Shown: positions 8,673 to 16,787 of the stretch, piece by piece
Numbering within the stretch: position 1 is the stretch's first letter
How the letters are laid out: every line of letters starts with the position of its first letter
Assembly: GCA_018714245.1 (NCBI GenBank)
Contig: DVNQ01000018.1
Location: 1 to 54,067, forward strand
Length of the DNA stretch: 54,067 nt
Direction of reading: 5' to 3'
Source: Candidatus Avilachnospira avicola
Lineage (GTDB): Bacteria; Bacillota; Clostridia; Lachnospirales; Lachnospiraceae
Position numbers and translations under genes: made by a program
Notes under the pieces: model-generated
The model's input: the letters and a program-made list of their open reading frames with translations, nothing else
Told to the model about the DNA's origin: nothing
The model's database searches: none

Positions 8673-9524
8673 TCAGAAAACCTCTATCTCCTCGGAATGA
8701 TGAGAGGGTACCCTCTTTTCCTCGGGAGGAAGCTTCATATAGTCTCCGTATATCTCCCTCAGTACCGAGTCCGGATCCGCGGGCACGGAAAGCATATGGC
8801 CTTCAAAGTTCAGCCTTTTACCCTCACCCATCCATTCCTTCGGGATCGTGACCTGAAGATAGTCAGGCTGATAATTCGAATAATAATATCTCTTTGCGCC
8901 TTTGTCATCATATTTTTTAGAAAGCCTGTCCTGCAGCAAAAAGAGCTTTTTTAGCGGGACAAATCTTCCTGCTGCTGAAAGGACCCCCACCTTCAGTCTG
9001 TCCATGAGTCCGTATTTCTGATAATCTATGCCGTAGCGGCTCTGCATGGCCATGCCGTATATGCATTTCTGAAGGAACCTTGTGGCCCTGTCTCTCAGAA
9101 GATCATCAGAGATATCATCCAGTATGAATATATCCGTCCAGAGATGATTGAGTATCCCTCCGTAAAAGGCAGTCTCCGCATCAGAGCCATGCCTCCTTGA
9201 TCTTCTGTAAATGATCCTGGGCGTAAAGTCGTAAAAGGCCTTTCCATCCCTGTAGCCGTCAGGCATCACAAGCTCAAAATCCTCCGAAAGATCTCCTGAG
9301 CCCGAAAGGAAGATCTCAAAGTCCTTCCTCGGCATCGCTATATCCACATCATCGTCCCAGGGGATAAAGCCTCCGTGTCTTACCGCTCCAAGCAGGGTAC
9401 CGGCATCCAGGAAGTATCTGAAGCCATGAAGCCCTGAGAGCCTGTCTATCTCAAGGAGCATCCGGAGCCCCGCCTCCTGGGCAAGCTTCAGCTGCTCCTC
9501 ATCATATCTGTTATCTGTCAGCAT
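8673..9524 (-). CDS. LicD-family phosphotransferase
   Basis: A 283-residue protein of the LicD/fukutin nucleotidyltransferase-like fold, which in characterised members transfers phosphocholine (or another phospho-group) onto teichoic acid or surface sugars. The family signature is complete near residues 40-65: DAGTLLGAVRHGGFIPWDDDVDIAM, containing the paired Asp that bind metal. The ATG at 9524 overlaps the rfbH stop by one base (TGATG); a GTG three bases earlier is an alternative. Choline use would fit the BCCT gene at the left edge of the window, but nothing in the sequence proves this. Confidence 0.92.
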   Translation of the reverse strand: MLTDNRYDEEQLKLAQEAGLRMLLEIDRLSGLHGFRYFLDAGTLLGAVRHGGFIPWDDDVDIAMPRKDFEIFLSGSGDLSEDFELVMPDGYRDGKAFYDFTPRIIYRRSRRHGSDAETAFYGGILNHLWTDIFILDDISDDLLRDRATRFLQKCIYGMAMQSRYGIDYQKYGLMDRLKVGVLSAAGRFVPLKKLFLLQDRLSKKYDDKGAKRYYYSNYQPDYLQVTIPKEWMGEGKRLNFEGHMLSVPADPDSVLREIYGDYMKLPPEEKRVPSHHSEEIEVF

Positions 9525-10888
9525 CACTGCCCGCGCACAGCCTCCTTTATGATCCTAGCCATATAGCAGATCCTGTCATCGGTCATGCCGGGGTAGACCC
9601 CTACCCAGAAGGTATCATTCATGATCCTGTCCGTCTCCTTCAGGTCTCCGCAGACCCTGTAATAGCTGTCATCGCCTCTTATGTGGTCAAAGCAGGGCTG
9701 CTTGATGAAGTTCCCGGCAAACAGAAGTCTGGTCTGGACTCCATGGTCCTCCACATATCTTACGACCTTTTCCCTGGAAAGGCCCTCGCTCAGTGTCATG
9801 CAGAATCCGAACCAGCTGGGATCCGAATGCTCACAGGCCTCAGGCAGGATGATCCTGTCTGATATATCGGAAAGCTCCTGATAAAGGAGGGCATGATTAT
9901 GCTTCCTGCGTTCAGTAAAGTAAGGAAGCTTTTTAAGCTGGGCACACCCGACTGCCGCCTGCATGTCCGTGATACCCAGGTTGAAGCCCAGATGGGAATA
10001 GACATATTTATGGTCATAACCCCTGGGCAGCTCGCCATACTGTCCGTCAAAGCGGTGTCCGCAGCGGTTGTCCTGCCCGGATTCACAGATGCAGTCCCTG
10101 CCCCAGTCCCTCATGCTCCTTATGATCCTGTTTAGGAGAGGATCGTCAGTATAAACGGCTCCTCCCTCTCCCATGGTCATATGGTGGGGCGGATAAAATG
10201 AGGATGTACCTATGTCTCCGATAGTCCCTGTCATCCTGTAGCTCCCGTCTCCGGAAAGGTCATACCTGCTGCCGAGGGAATCACAGTTATCCTCTATGAG
10301 CCAGAGCCCGTGCCTGTCACAGAAGGCCTTTACTGCCCGGAGGTCAAAGGGATTGCCCAGGGTATGGGCTATCATGACGGCCTTTGTCCTCTGGGAAAGA
10401 GCGGACTCCAGCCTGCTTACGTCGATATTGTACTGAGGGATGTTCACATCCACAAACACCGGGACCGCACCGAAATTGATGATTGGAGTCACGGTAGTAG
10501 GGAATCCTGCGGCCACCGTTATGACCTCATCTCCCCTCTTTATGCGCCTTTCTCCAAGGAGCGGAGAGGTAAGGGCCATGAATGCCAGCAGGTTTGCAGA
10601 GGATCCCGAACATACGGCGCTTGCAAATCTTACCCCGAGATACTCTGCGAGTCCCTTTTCAAACTTCCTGGTATATCTGCCCATGGTGAGCCAGAAATCC
10701 AGGGCGCTGTCCACAAGATCCCTCATCTCCTCACTGTCATAGACCCGCTTTGCGTAGGGTATCCGGTCCCCTTCCTTATAGGGCTCATCCTGTCCCTTTA
10801 GATGAAACTCGGCACAATAAGCCGATACCATCGAAAGTATCTGCTTACGTGCCTCTTCTTCTGTCATATTGTTAAATATATTGTCCAT
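9524..10888 (-). CDS. rfbH: CDP-4-keto-6-deoxyglucose 3-dehydrase (E1, RfbH/AscC type)
   Basis: A PMP-dependent, iron-sulfur dehydrase of 454 residues that removes the 3-OH of CDP-4-keto-6-deoxyglucose on the way to 3,6-dideoxyhexoses (paratose, abequose, tyvelose, ascarylose). It has the DegT/DnrJ/EryC1 aminotransferase fold, but the PLP lysine is replaced by His in SFYPPHHMTMGEGG (H235), as in characterised E1. The [2Fe-2S] ligands expected for E1 are present: Cys202 (EDNCDSLG) and the C-x-C-x7-C group at 266, 268 and 276. The partner enzyme rfbG and the cytidylyltransferase rfbF are 6-8 kb upstream on the same strand; the E3 reductase (RfbI/AscD) is not in this window. RBS is poor, and a possible promoter (TTGCCC, 17 bases, TAAAAT) ends only 6 bases before the ATG. 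Confidence 0.93.
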   Translation of the reverse strand: MDNIFNNMTEEEARKQILSMVSAYCAEFHLKGQDEPYKEGDRIPYAKRVYDSEEMRDLVDSALDFWLTMGRYTRKFEKGLAEYLGVRFASAVCSGSSANLLAFMALTSPLLGERRIKRGDEVITVAAGFPTTVTPIINFGAVPVFVDVNIPQYNIDVSRLESALSQRTKAVMIAHTLGNPFDLRAVKAFCDRHGLWLIEDNCDSLGSRYDLSGDGSYRMTGTIGDIGTSSFYPPHHMTMGEGGAVYTDDPLLNRIIRSMRDWGRDCICESGQDNRCGHRFDGQYGELPRGYDHKYVYSHLGFNLGITDMQAAVGCAQLKKLPYFTERRKHNHALLYQELSDISDRIILPEACEHSDPSWFGFCMTLSEGLSREKVVRYVEDHGVQTRLLFAGNFIKQPCFDHIRGDDSYYRVCGDLKETDRIMNDTFWVGVYPGMTDDRICYMARIIKEAVRGQ

Positions 10889-10933
10889 GGGGCTATTTTA
10901 TCATGCGGAAGTACCTTGGGCAAGCCCCCGGCC

Positions 10934-11794
10934 TTACCTGCCCGCAAAGGTCATAAGATCGGAAAAACGCTTCTTTGCATCCTCATATCCCAGCTCATAT
11001 ATGGCCCTGAGCTTATCCGGATCCGTTTCAAGCCTTGAGATCTCCATGCTTACCGAGGGCCGAAGCACAAAGGCCTTTCCCTCACGGCAAAGCTCCTCCA
11101 CCCGGTCAATCTCCCGGTTATAGACCTCGTGTCTTTCCTTCATGTCCTTTACTAAATTGGGATATCTGCGTCCGTAAACGTGGTCGAGAAGTGACAGCAT
11201 CCGCCTGCTCTGGGGTTCCTTCCGATAGCCCTCAGGCCTTGTAAGCACTACTATGAGCCTGTCATAGCCATGGCAAAGAGCCGCATCCACAGGTATGCTG
11301 TCCGAGATGCCTCCGTCCAGATACCTTTTCCCGTCCACTCCCACTATCCTGGCCATAAAAGGAAGGGATGCAGAGGCCCTCACATAGGCTATGCCCTTAT
11401 GCATATCTCCCGTATCCATGTATTCCGGTTTTCCCGTGTCCACATTGGTCACCACAGCATAAAGGGGCATATTCGCCCGTTCTCTGTCATAGGTCTCATA
11501 GTCAAAGGGGAGAAGCTCATCCGGGATGCGTCCGTAGGCATAATCCACATTGAAGAAATCTCCCGTCCGAAGCCAGGAGCCTACTCCCATGTAATCCCTG
11601 TTCCTGCAGTTTTCCACATTTATACGGTAGCTTCTTCCTTTCTGATGCGAAGCATAGGATGCCCCGTGACAGGCTCCTGCAGATACGCCGAAGATCCCGT
11701 CAGGATAAAAATCCTTTTCCATAAAATAGTCCAGGACCCCTGCAGTATACATGCCTCTCATGCCGCCGCCTTCAAGTACCATTCCAAGTTTCAT
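10934..11794 (-). CDS. Patatin-like phospholipase
   Basis: A 286-residue serine hydrolase of the bacterial patatin (RssA/YjjU-like) group, acting on phospholipid or acyl esters. It has the oxyanion-hole motif GGGMRG (9-14), the nucleophile elbow GVSAG (37-41) and the Ser-Asp dyad partner in LDGGISDSIP. The ATG at 11794 is chosen because GGGAGG lies 9 bases upstream; a start at 11812 would place that ribosome binding site inside the gene. A TATAAT (11857-11862) just beyond trpZ suggests its own promoter, although it lies directly downstream of the Trp transporter operon. Physiological substrate unknown. Confidence 0.9.
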   Translation of the reverse strand: MKLGMVLEGGGMRGMYTAGVLDYFMEKDFYPDGIFGVSAGACHGASYASHQKGRSYRINVENCRNRDYMGVGSWLRTGDFFNVDYAYGRIPDELLPFDYETYDRERANMPLYAVVTNVDTGKPEYMDTGDMHKGIAYVRASASLPFMARIVGVDGKRYLDGGISDSIPVDAALCHGYDRLIVVLTRPEGYRKEPQSRRMLSLLDHVYGRRYPNLVKDMKERHEVYNREIDRVEELCREGKAFVLRPSVSMEISRLETDPDKLRAIYELGYEDAKKRFSDLMTFAGR

Positions 11795-11868
11795 ATTTAT
11801 AAAGCCTCCCAAAAGCTTAGCTATATCATATCCTCTCTTTTCAGAGCAGCAAGATGATTATAACACTT

Positions 11869-12642
11869 TCAGTTCCCGCATTCCACGGATATGGCATTGA
11901 ATCTTGAAAGCAGGTCATCCACTCCCGTATCGGCTTTCTGCCTGCCGCTTAAGTCTATCACGTTCTTTCCCTCATGCATCATGATGAGCCTGTCCCCGTA
12001 TTCCACCGCATATCTGAGGTTATGGGTCACCATAAGGGCTGTGAGCCTCTGGCCTCTCACGATCCTGTCAGTAAGCTCCATGATAAGATCCGCCGTCTTA
12101 GGATCCAGGGCTGCCGTATGCTCATCCAGTATGAGAAAATCTATGTCCGTCATGGTGGACATTAGCAGGGCCATGGCCTGTCTCTGTCCTCCGGAAAGGG
12201 ATCCCACCTTTACATCCAGCTTATCCTCAAGGCCCAGCCCGAGGGCGGAAAGCTGCTCCCGATAATATCCGATCCTTCGTCTGTCAGTGCCCCGCCTTAA
12301 ATTGAAGCTTTTCCCCTTGGTATCCGCAAGGGACATGTTTTCCAGTATGGTCATATCCGGGCAGGTGCCGAAGGCCGGGTTCTGATATACCCTTCCGATG
12401 AAGGCAGCCCGTCTGTACTCCGGCATGCGGGTCACATCCCGCCCGTTTACGATGACCCTGCCCGAATCCAGAGGTATACTTCCGCAGATGATATTGAGAA
12501 GGCTCGTCTTTCCGGAGCCGTTTGAACCGACGATGGAAACGAATTCTCCGTCATTTATATCCAGGCTGTAATCCTCAAAGAGGCACATCTCATTTACCGT
12601 CCCCGGATCATAGAATTTATTTATATCCACAAGACTCAGCAT
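11869..12642 (-). CDS. trpZ: Tryptophan ABC transporter, ATP-binding protein
   Basis: A 257-residue ABC ATPase with Walker A GSNGSGKT (38-45), signature LSGGQRQ and Walker B FLILDEHTAALD; the usual DEP/DEH position carries His, which is common in this subgroup. Its ATG overlaps the permease stop by 7 bases and has AAAGGAGG 6 bases upstream. The set of one PF04392-type binding protein, one BPD_transp_2-type permease and one ATPase, behind a T-box reading the Trp codon, is the predicted tryptophan transporter TrpXYZ of Firmicutes. The substrate is assigned from regulation and context. Confidence 0.9.
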   Translation of the reverse strand: MLSLVDINKFYDPGTVNEMCLFEDYSLDINDGEFVSIVGSNGSGKTSLLNIICGSIPLDSGRVIVNGRDVTRMPEYRRAAFIGRVYQNPAFGTCPDMTILENMSLADTKGKSFNLRRGTDRRRIGYYREQLSALGLGLEDKLDVKVGSLSGGQRQAMALLMSTMTDIDFLILDEHTAALDPKTADLIMELTDRIVRGQRLTALMVTHNLRYAVEYGDRLIMMHEGKNVIDLSGRQKADTGVDDLLSRFNAISVECGN

Positions 12643-13550
12643 GCTGCCTCCTTTCCTCCCGAAGCCTTCTTATGAAGGCCGGTCCTTTTCCTCAGGTTTC
12701 CTGCGGCTATGATCAGAAGGAACAGCGCCGCCGTGATCAGCTTCATGTCTCCAGGCTCAAGGCCGGCATTTATCGCCGCAGCCACACAGGCTCTGTATAT
12801 CAGGGCTCCGATGGTCACTGCCGTGGTAGCTTTCATAAAGCTGAGCCGTCCGAAAAGCTGCATCCCTATGATCACGTTTGCCAGTCCTATGACCATCATG
12901 CCGGTGCCCATGGAAAGCTCAAAATATCCCTGCTTCTGGGCCATCATGCAGCCTGCAAAGGCAGCAAAACCGTTTGCCAGTGCAAGCCCGAGTATCTTTA
13001 CCCTTCCGTCGTCCCGGTTAAGAGCCACCACAAGCCTGCGGTTGCTGCCGCAGGCCCGAAGCAGATATCCTGAGCGGGTGCCAAGATATGCATCCAGAAG
13101 GAGCTTCAGAAACAGTACTATCAGTATCAGTATGATAACATTGATTATCTGAGAGGAGGCTCCGGAAAATATCCGATCGACTACAGGGTTTGAAAATATG
13201 CTGTCCTTCGAAAATATGGGGAGATTGGACTTTCCCGCTATCCTCAGGTTCACCGAATAGAGCCCGGTACTGACTATGATACCGGAAAGCAGGTCTCTCA
13301 CTCCAAGCTTTACATGTATTGCTCCCGTCAGGATCCCGCAGAGAGCCCCCGCAAGAAATGAGACCGGCAGCGTAAGGAGGGGATCAGCCCCTGCGGCTAT
13401 CATGGCTGCGGTCACTGCAGCTCCAAGAGGATAGGTCCCGTCCACTGAAAGATCGGGAAAATCCAGTATGCTGTATGTTATGTATATTCCGAAGGACAGT
13501 ATCGCGTATACCAGCCCTTCTTCAAATATCCCTAAAATGATACTGCTCAT
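12636..13550 (-). CDS. trpY: Tryptophan ABC transporter, permease
   Basis: A 304-residue integral membrane protein with about eight hydrophobic segments. It has the branched-chain-amino-acid/sugar-type permease fold (BPD_transp_2), including the characteristic LDFPDLSVDGTYPLGAA near residues 29-45. It is the middle gene of trpX-trpY-trpZ: 57 bases after trpX and overlapping trpZ. Its own ribosome binding site (AGGACGAC) is modest. The substrate, tryptophan, is inferred from the upstream T-box. Confidence 0.88.
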   Translation of the reverse strand: MSSIILGIFEEGLVYAILSFGIYITYSILDFPDLSVDGTYPLGAAVTAAMIAAGADPLLTLPVSFLAGALCGILTGAIHVKLGVRDLLSGIIVSTGLYSVNLRIAGKSNLPIFSKDSIFSNPVVDRIFSGASSQIINVIILILIVLFLKLLLDAYLGTRSGYLLRACGSNRRLVVALNRDDGRVKILGLALANGFAAFAGCMMAQKQGYFELSMGTGMMVIGLANVIIGMQLFGRLSFMKATTAVTIGALIYRACVAAAINAGLEPGDMKLITAALFLLIIAAGNLRKRTGLHKKASGGKEAAC

Positions 13551-13607
13551 GTCGTCCTGTCATCCCCCTGCCAAGGTCTCCCTAAGTTGGGGCACTTTCC
13601 TTCCTTT

Positions 13608-14711
13608 TTATCCTTCTATGGTATCGAATACCTCACCGTCTTCAGTATAGGCTTCAGGAAGCTCTATGCCGAGGTCTCCGGCTGCTTTGCTGTTTCCGTA
13701 AAAGCTGGCTCCCTCTATGATCTCATAGGGCAGCTCCGATGCGGAGGCTTCTCCCTTTAAGACCTTTGCTGCCATGCGTCCGGTCTGCTTTCCAAGCTCT
13801 GTATAGTCAAGTCCCATCGCTGCCACACAGCCCAGCTTTACCTGTTCGATCTCCGAACCGAATACCGGGATACCCGCAGCTCCTGCCTTTTCAAGTATGA
13901 CGGGAAGTGAAGCCACCACCGTATTGTCGGTGATCATGGTGATACAGTCCGCATTTGCGATCATGGTATCCGCAGCTATCGGTATGTCTGCCTGGGTGCC
14001 TATGCCTATCTCATATATCTCAAAGCCATATTCTCCTGCAAGCTCCTTATACTCTGCCACTGATGACTCGGAATTTGCTTCAGAGGTGGTATAGAGGATG
14101 CCCACCGTCTTCGCTTCCGGAAGTATGGCCCTGATCATCTCAAGCTGCTCCCTGACCGGAAGCTTGTCAGAGGTTCCGCTGATGTTTCCTACCGGAGTTC
14201 CGTCCTCGGTCACAAGCTCTGCAGCCAGCGGATCGGTAACAGCGGTATATATCACGGGGATGTCCGTATCCCTGGTCACCGCATAAGCCGACTGGGCGAT
14301 GGGAGTAGCGATGGCGCAGATAAGGTCCATATCCGCTCCCACATAGCTCTGCATGATCTGATTTGATATGGATCCGTCAGCATTTGCATTGTCATATTCC
14401 ACCGTCAGGTTTTCTCCTTCCACTATGCCTTCCTCCGCAAGTCCCAGGAGAAAGCCTTCCCTGCAGTTATCCAGGGAACCATGCTCTGCGAACTGTCCGA
14501 TGCCTATCCTGTAGGACTCAGCTTCCTCGGAAGGAGCCGCACTGCTGCTCTCTGCTTTGGCAGCCTCCGCTTTGGTGCCTTCCTCCCCGGAAGCGCCGCA
14601 GCCCATAAGGGAAATGGCGATAAGCGCCGCTGCAATCGCAAGATGAGCCTTTTTCCTGAGTCCTCCTGCCATCTTTCTACCTGTCATTGCGTTTGTCAGT
14701 TCTCTTTTCAT
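13608..14711 (-). CDS. trpX: Tryptophan ABC transporter, substrate-binding lipoprotein
   Basis: A 367-residue ABC_sub_bind (PF04392) lipoprotein. An unusually long basic N-region (residues 1-23) precedes the hydrophobic core and lipobox SLMGC (Cys38). A Ser/Ala/Glu-rich linker is followed by two Rossmann-like lobes beginning IGIGQFAEHGSLD. The ATG at 14711 is used because AAGGAG lies 7 bases upstream; the ATG two codons earlier is too close. The longer open frame to 14855 runs through the T-box terminator and is not coding. It is first in the operon, so attenuation at the T-box controls all three genes. Confidence 0.92.
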   Translation of the reverse strand: MKRELTNAMTGRKMAGGLRKKAHLAIAAALIAISLMGCGASGEEGTKAEAAKAESSSAAPSEEAESYRIGIGQFAEHGSLDNCREGFLLGLAEEGIVEGENLTVEYDNANADGSISNQIMQSYVGADMDLICAIATPIAQSAYAVTRDTDIPVIYTAVTDPLAAELVTEDGTPVGNISGTSDKLPVREQLEMIRAILPEAKTVGILYTTSEANSESSVAEYKELAGEYGFEIYEIGIGTQADIPIAADTMIANADCITMITDNTVVASLPVILEKAGAAGIPVFGSEIEQVKLGCVAAMGLDYTELGKQTGRMAAKVLKGEASASELPYEIIEGASFYGNSKAAGDLGIELPEAYTEDGEVFDTIEG

Positions 14712-14754
14712 TTTCATTCTCCTTTTTGAAAATATTTCAATCAAACTGACAAAC

Positions 14755-14786
14755 AAAAATCCCGGACAGGATATAACCTGTCCGGG
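14755..14786 (-). terminator. T-box attenuator terminator
   Basis: A perfect 10-bp stem CCCGGACAGG/CCTGTCCGGG (14761-14770 with 14777-14786, 6-base loop) is followed on the minus strand by a T-run. It lies directly after the T-box core and 44 bases before the trpX start. Confidence 0.93.
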
Positions 14787-15033
14787 ACGAATATCAAAAT
14801 AATATCCGCGGTACCACCCGCTTTGGCCGAAGCCCTCTTGTCCATATACCATCATATATGCCGCCCTTTAACGAATGCGGATTTCGTCGCTCCATACTAT
14901 TTGATTCCGGAGCGCCCTCCAGAGTCCATTCAGCCATACCGTCCGTACCGCCATCACACCGTCAGCGGCTCTCTCTTACTTCCTGCATATGACTTACTTA
15001 CTCTCTGTCATCGGTTTGCCATATTTGATTGAT
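14755..15033 (-). promoter_or_regulatory. T-box leader, tryptophan specifier
   Basis: On the minus strand the leader shows the AGAGAG/GGTG region of stem I and the specifier context GAA-TGG-AC followed by CTGGAG (specifier TGG at 14926-14928, read as Trp). It also has the T-box core GGGTGGTACCGCGG (14806-14819), which pairs with the uncharged tRNA 3' end. The competing terminator lies at 14755-14786. Uncharged tRNA-Trp would stabilise the antiterminator and turn on trpXYZ. The 5' limit is estimated from the promoter at 15040-15068. Confidence 0.95.
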
Positions 15034-15039
15034 GAATAA

Positions 15040-15068
15040 AAAATAGCACCAAGCAGATAGCTTGTCAA
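15040..15068 (-). promoter_or_regulatory. Sigma-A promoter of the T-box/trpXYZ operon
   Basis: TTGACA (15063-15068), a 17-base spacer and TATTTT (15040-15045) on the minus strand. The predicted transcript start is near 15033, just before T-box stem I. Confidence 0.85.
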
Positions 15069-15105
15069 GCAAAATGTCCGCGGCGTAAATTGCAAAGCTA
15101 TAATA

Positions 15106-15321
15106 TTAAAGCTCTTTTTCCCTCTCATCCAGAAGCCCATAAGTCCTGTAGTAGGTGAGCATAGCCTGAAGCTGCAGCTTGGTCGCAAAGAGCTGCTTAT
15201 ATGTAACGGTCTTTTCCTTGCCCGCAGCTTTTAGCTCAGCCATCTTCTTCGCCGTATCCTCGTACCGCTCCAGCACCGCTGCAAGCATATCTTCAAAGGC
15301 TTTATACCTTTCTTCGTTCAT
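15106..15321 (-). CDS. Small predicted coiled-coil protein
   Basis: A 71-residue, highly charged, helix-forming protein (Glu/Lys/Ala-rich first half, Leu/Tyr-rich second half, no Cys, no signal peptide). It has a proper start: GGAG sits 8 bases before the ATG and overlaps the stop of the preceding membrane-protein gene, leaving a 5-base gap. This linkage makes it a real gene at the 3' end of the rfbF-rfbG-membrane protein operon. No family recognised. It may be a cytosolic partner of the membrane protein. Confidence 0.6.
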   Translation of the reverse strand: MNEERYKAFEDMLAAVLERYEDTAKKMAELKAAGKEKTVTYKQLFATKLQLQAMLTYYRTYGLLDEREKEL

Positions 15322-15326
15322 GTTTG

Positions 15327-16787
15327 CTACTCCATGTAGGAAAATACATTCAGCCTGTTATCCTCAAGTATCTCAAGAGCTCTCAGCATGGTTTCCTCTG
15401 ACTTCCCCCACTCAAGAATGTCCGCAAGCTCCTCCGGCTCATAATCATGGTAATTAAGGACTGCCTGATGCATGCGCTCATAATTCTGCTCCCGATAAGG
15501 CACTATGGAAAGCTCGCATCTGGTAGTATATGCCGCTCCCAGAAGGAAAAGCAGCGCAGCCGCGATACAGCCTTCCCTGAGGATCCGGGATCCCCTGGTC
15601 TTTCTTTCTGTCAATTCCTGAAATACCAGTGCAGCAGTCAGTATGATGCCTATCACGCCTATCATGAACTGAGCCCCGTAGCGGGAGCTTAGCCCATAGT
15701 CCTCACTGAGAAATATCCATCTGGAAGCCGTAACAAGCACATGGTTCAGTCCTCCCGAAAGCATGAGGATCATCGGAAACAGGGTACGTCTCCAAAGTCC
15801 AAATCGGGTATAGGAAACTATGGCTGTCAGGTAAATGGCTATCACAAGTATGCCTATAAGCAGCACCGCCCCTTCTGAAAGCGGTTCCATTGGGCCGTAA
15901 AAATCCGTGATAGCCTGCTGTCCAAGCACTGTGCCTGCAAAGCTTTTTATAAAAAGCTTCGGGATCAGAAGAGGTTCACTGCTGATGACCTCCAGGATCC
16001 CCAGGTCGGAAGCTCCTGCATGTTCCCATACCGCAAAATGTCTGCTGAGAAGGTAAAGTCCCAGGGACGCAAGGGTACATAGAAGCCCTGTCACATAGCA
16101 TTTTCTTTTCCTATCAATGGTTCCCCTGTAAGAGCCACCGTCTTTGCCCATCACGGCACAGAAGAGATATGCTGCAGTCATAACTGCCGCATAGGAAGCT
16201 ATGTACTCTCCTGCAAATAAAAGCATCAGGAAGGGAAATGCATAAAGGATGACCGGAAGAATGGATTTTTCTCCACAGGTCCCAGCCTGTCTTTGGTACC
16301 AAACATCCAGCAGATAATAATTAAGAAAAAACAGGGCAAAGGATACCACATGAGCCCAGGAGGTACCGTTGAGGATTATCTCCCACTTATTGAGTGAAAA
16401 AATAACTGCAAAAACAGGCAGGAACCAGAGGGCGGAAAGCCCTTCCTTCCTCATATAGACCCCGACCATAAGAGCACAGGCCGTAAGCCCCATTGCAGAG
16501 CATACCCGGTCAAAGGTGACCGAATAATGAAAAAGCTCCACATTTATCAGCCTCTGAAAAAAGGTCACCGGTATGCGGGTCAGTATATCCGGCACGAAGA
16601 ACTTTGAAGGATCCGTAACATCCGGCAGATATTCTTCAACTATCCTGATATAATCCGAATATACCACGTCACAGCCCGCAGCCCTTATGAACCACAGCAG
16701 AAAAATGCCTCCGAATACCGTCATCAGGAGGCATAAAATAAAATCCCTGTATCTCCGTTTTGTGATCTGCGAAGCTGATCCTGTCAA
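15327..16787 (-). CDS. Polytopic membrane protein of a surface-polysaccharide cluster
   Basis: A 486-residue protein with about ten hydrophobic segments between residues 15 and 420 and a soluble C-terminal tail (about 425-486). An acidic stretch (CDVVYSDYIRIVEEYLPD) follows the first membrane helix, as in GT-C-like glycosyltransferases, but no definite GT-C family was recognised. It starts at TTG (16785-16787), overlapping the rfbG stop by 4 bases (TTGA), with GGAGAG 5-6 bases upstream. The overlap places it firmly in the rfbF-rfbG operon. A role in polymer assembly or sugar transfer on the outer membrane face is an inference. Confidence 0.7.
   Translation of the reverse strand: MTGSASQITKRRYRDFILCLLMTVFGGIFLLWFIRAAGCDVVYSDYIRIVEEYLPDVTDPSKFFVPDILTRIPVTFFQRLINVELFHYSVTFDRVCSAMGLTACALMVGVYMRKEGLSALWFLPVFAVIFSLNKWEIILNGTSWAHVVSFALFFLNYYLLDVWYQRQAGTCGEKSILPVILYAFPFLMLLFAGEYIASYAAVMTAAYLFCAVMGKDGGSYRGTIDRKRKCYVTGLLCTLASLGLYLLSRHFAVWEHAGASDLGILEVISSEPLLIPKLFIKSFAGTVLGQQAITDFYGPMEPLSEGAVLLIGILVIAIYLTAIVSYTRFGLWRRTLFPMILMLSGGLNHVLVTASRWIFLSEDYGLSSRYGAQFMIGVIGIILTAALVFQELTERKTRGSRILREGCIAAALLFLLGAAYTTRCELSIVPYREQNYERMHQAVLNYHDYEPEELADILEWGKSEETMLRALEILEDNRLNVFSYME

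Noticed and set aside
9524-10888. rfbH as an ordinary sugar aminotransferase
   Set aside because: The PLP lysine is replaced by His and four iron-sulfur cysteines are present, which identifies the E1 dehydrase.
11795-11812. Upstream ATG for the patatin-like gene
   Set aside because: The ribosome binding site of the downstream ATG would be inside the coding region.
14712-14855. N-terminal extension of trpX
   Set aside because: This frame translates the T-box core and terminator; the real start has a proper ribosome binding site at 14711.
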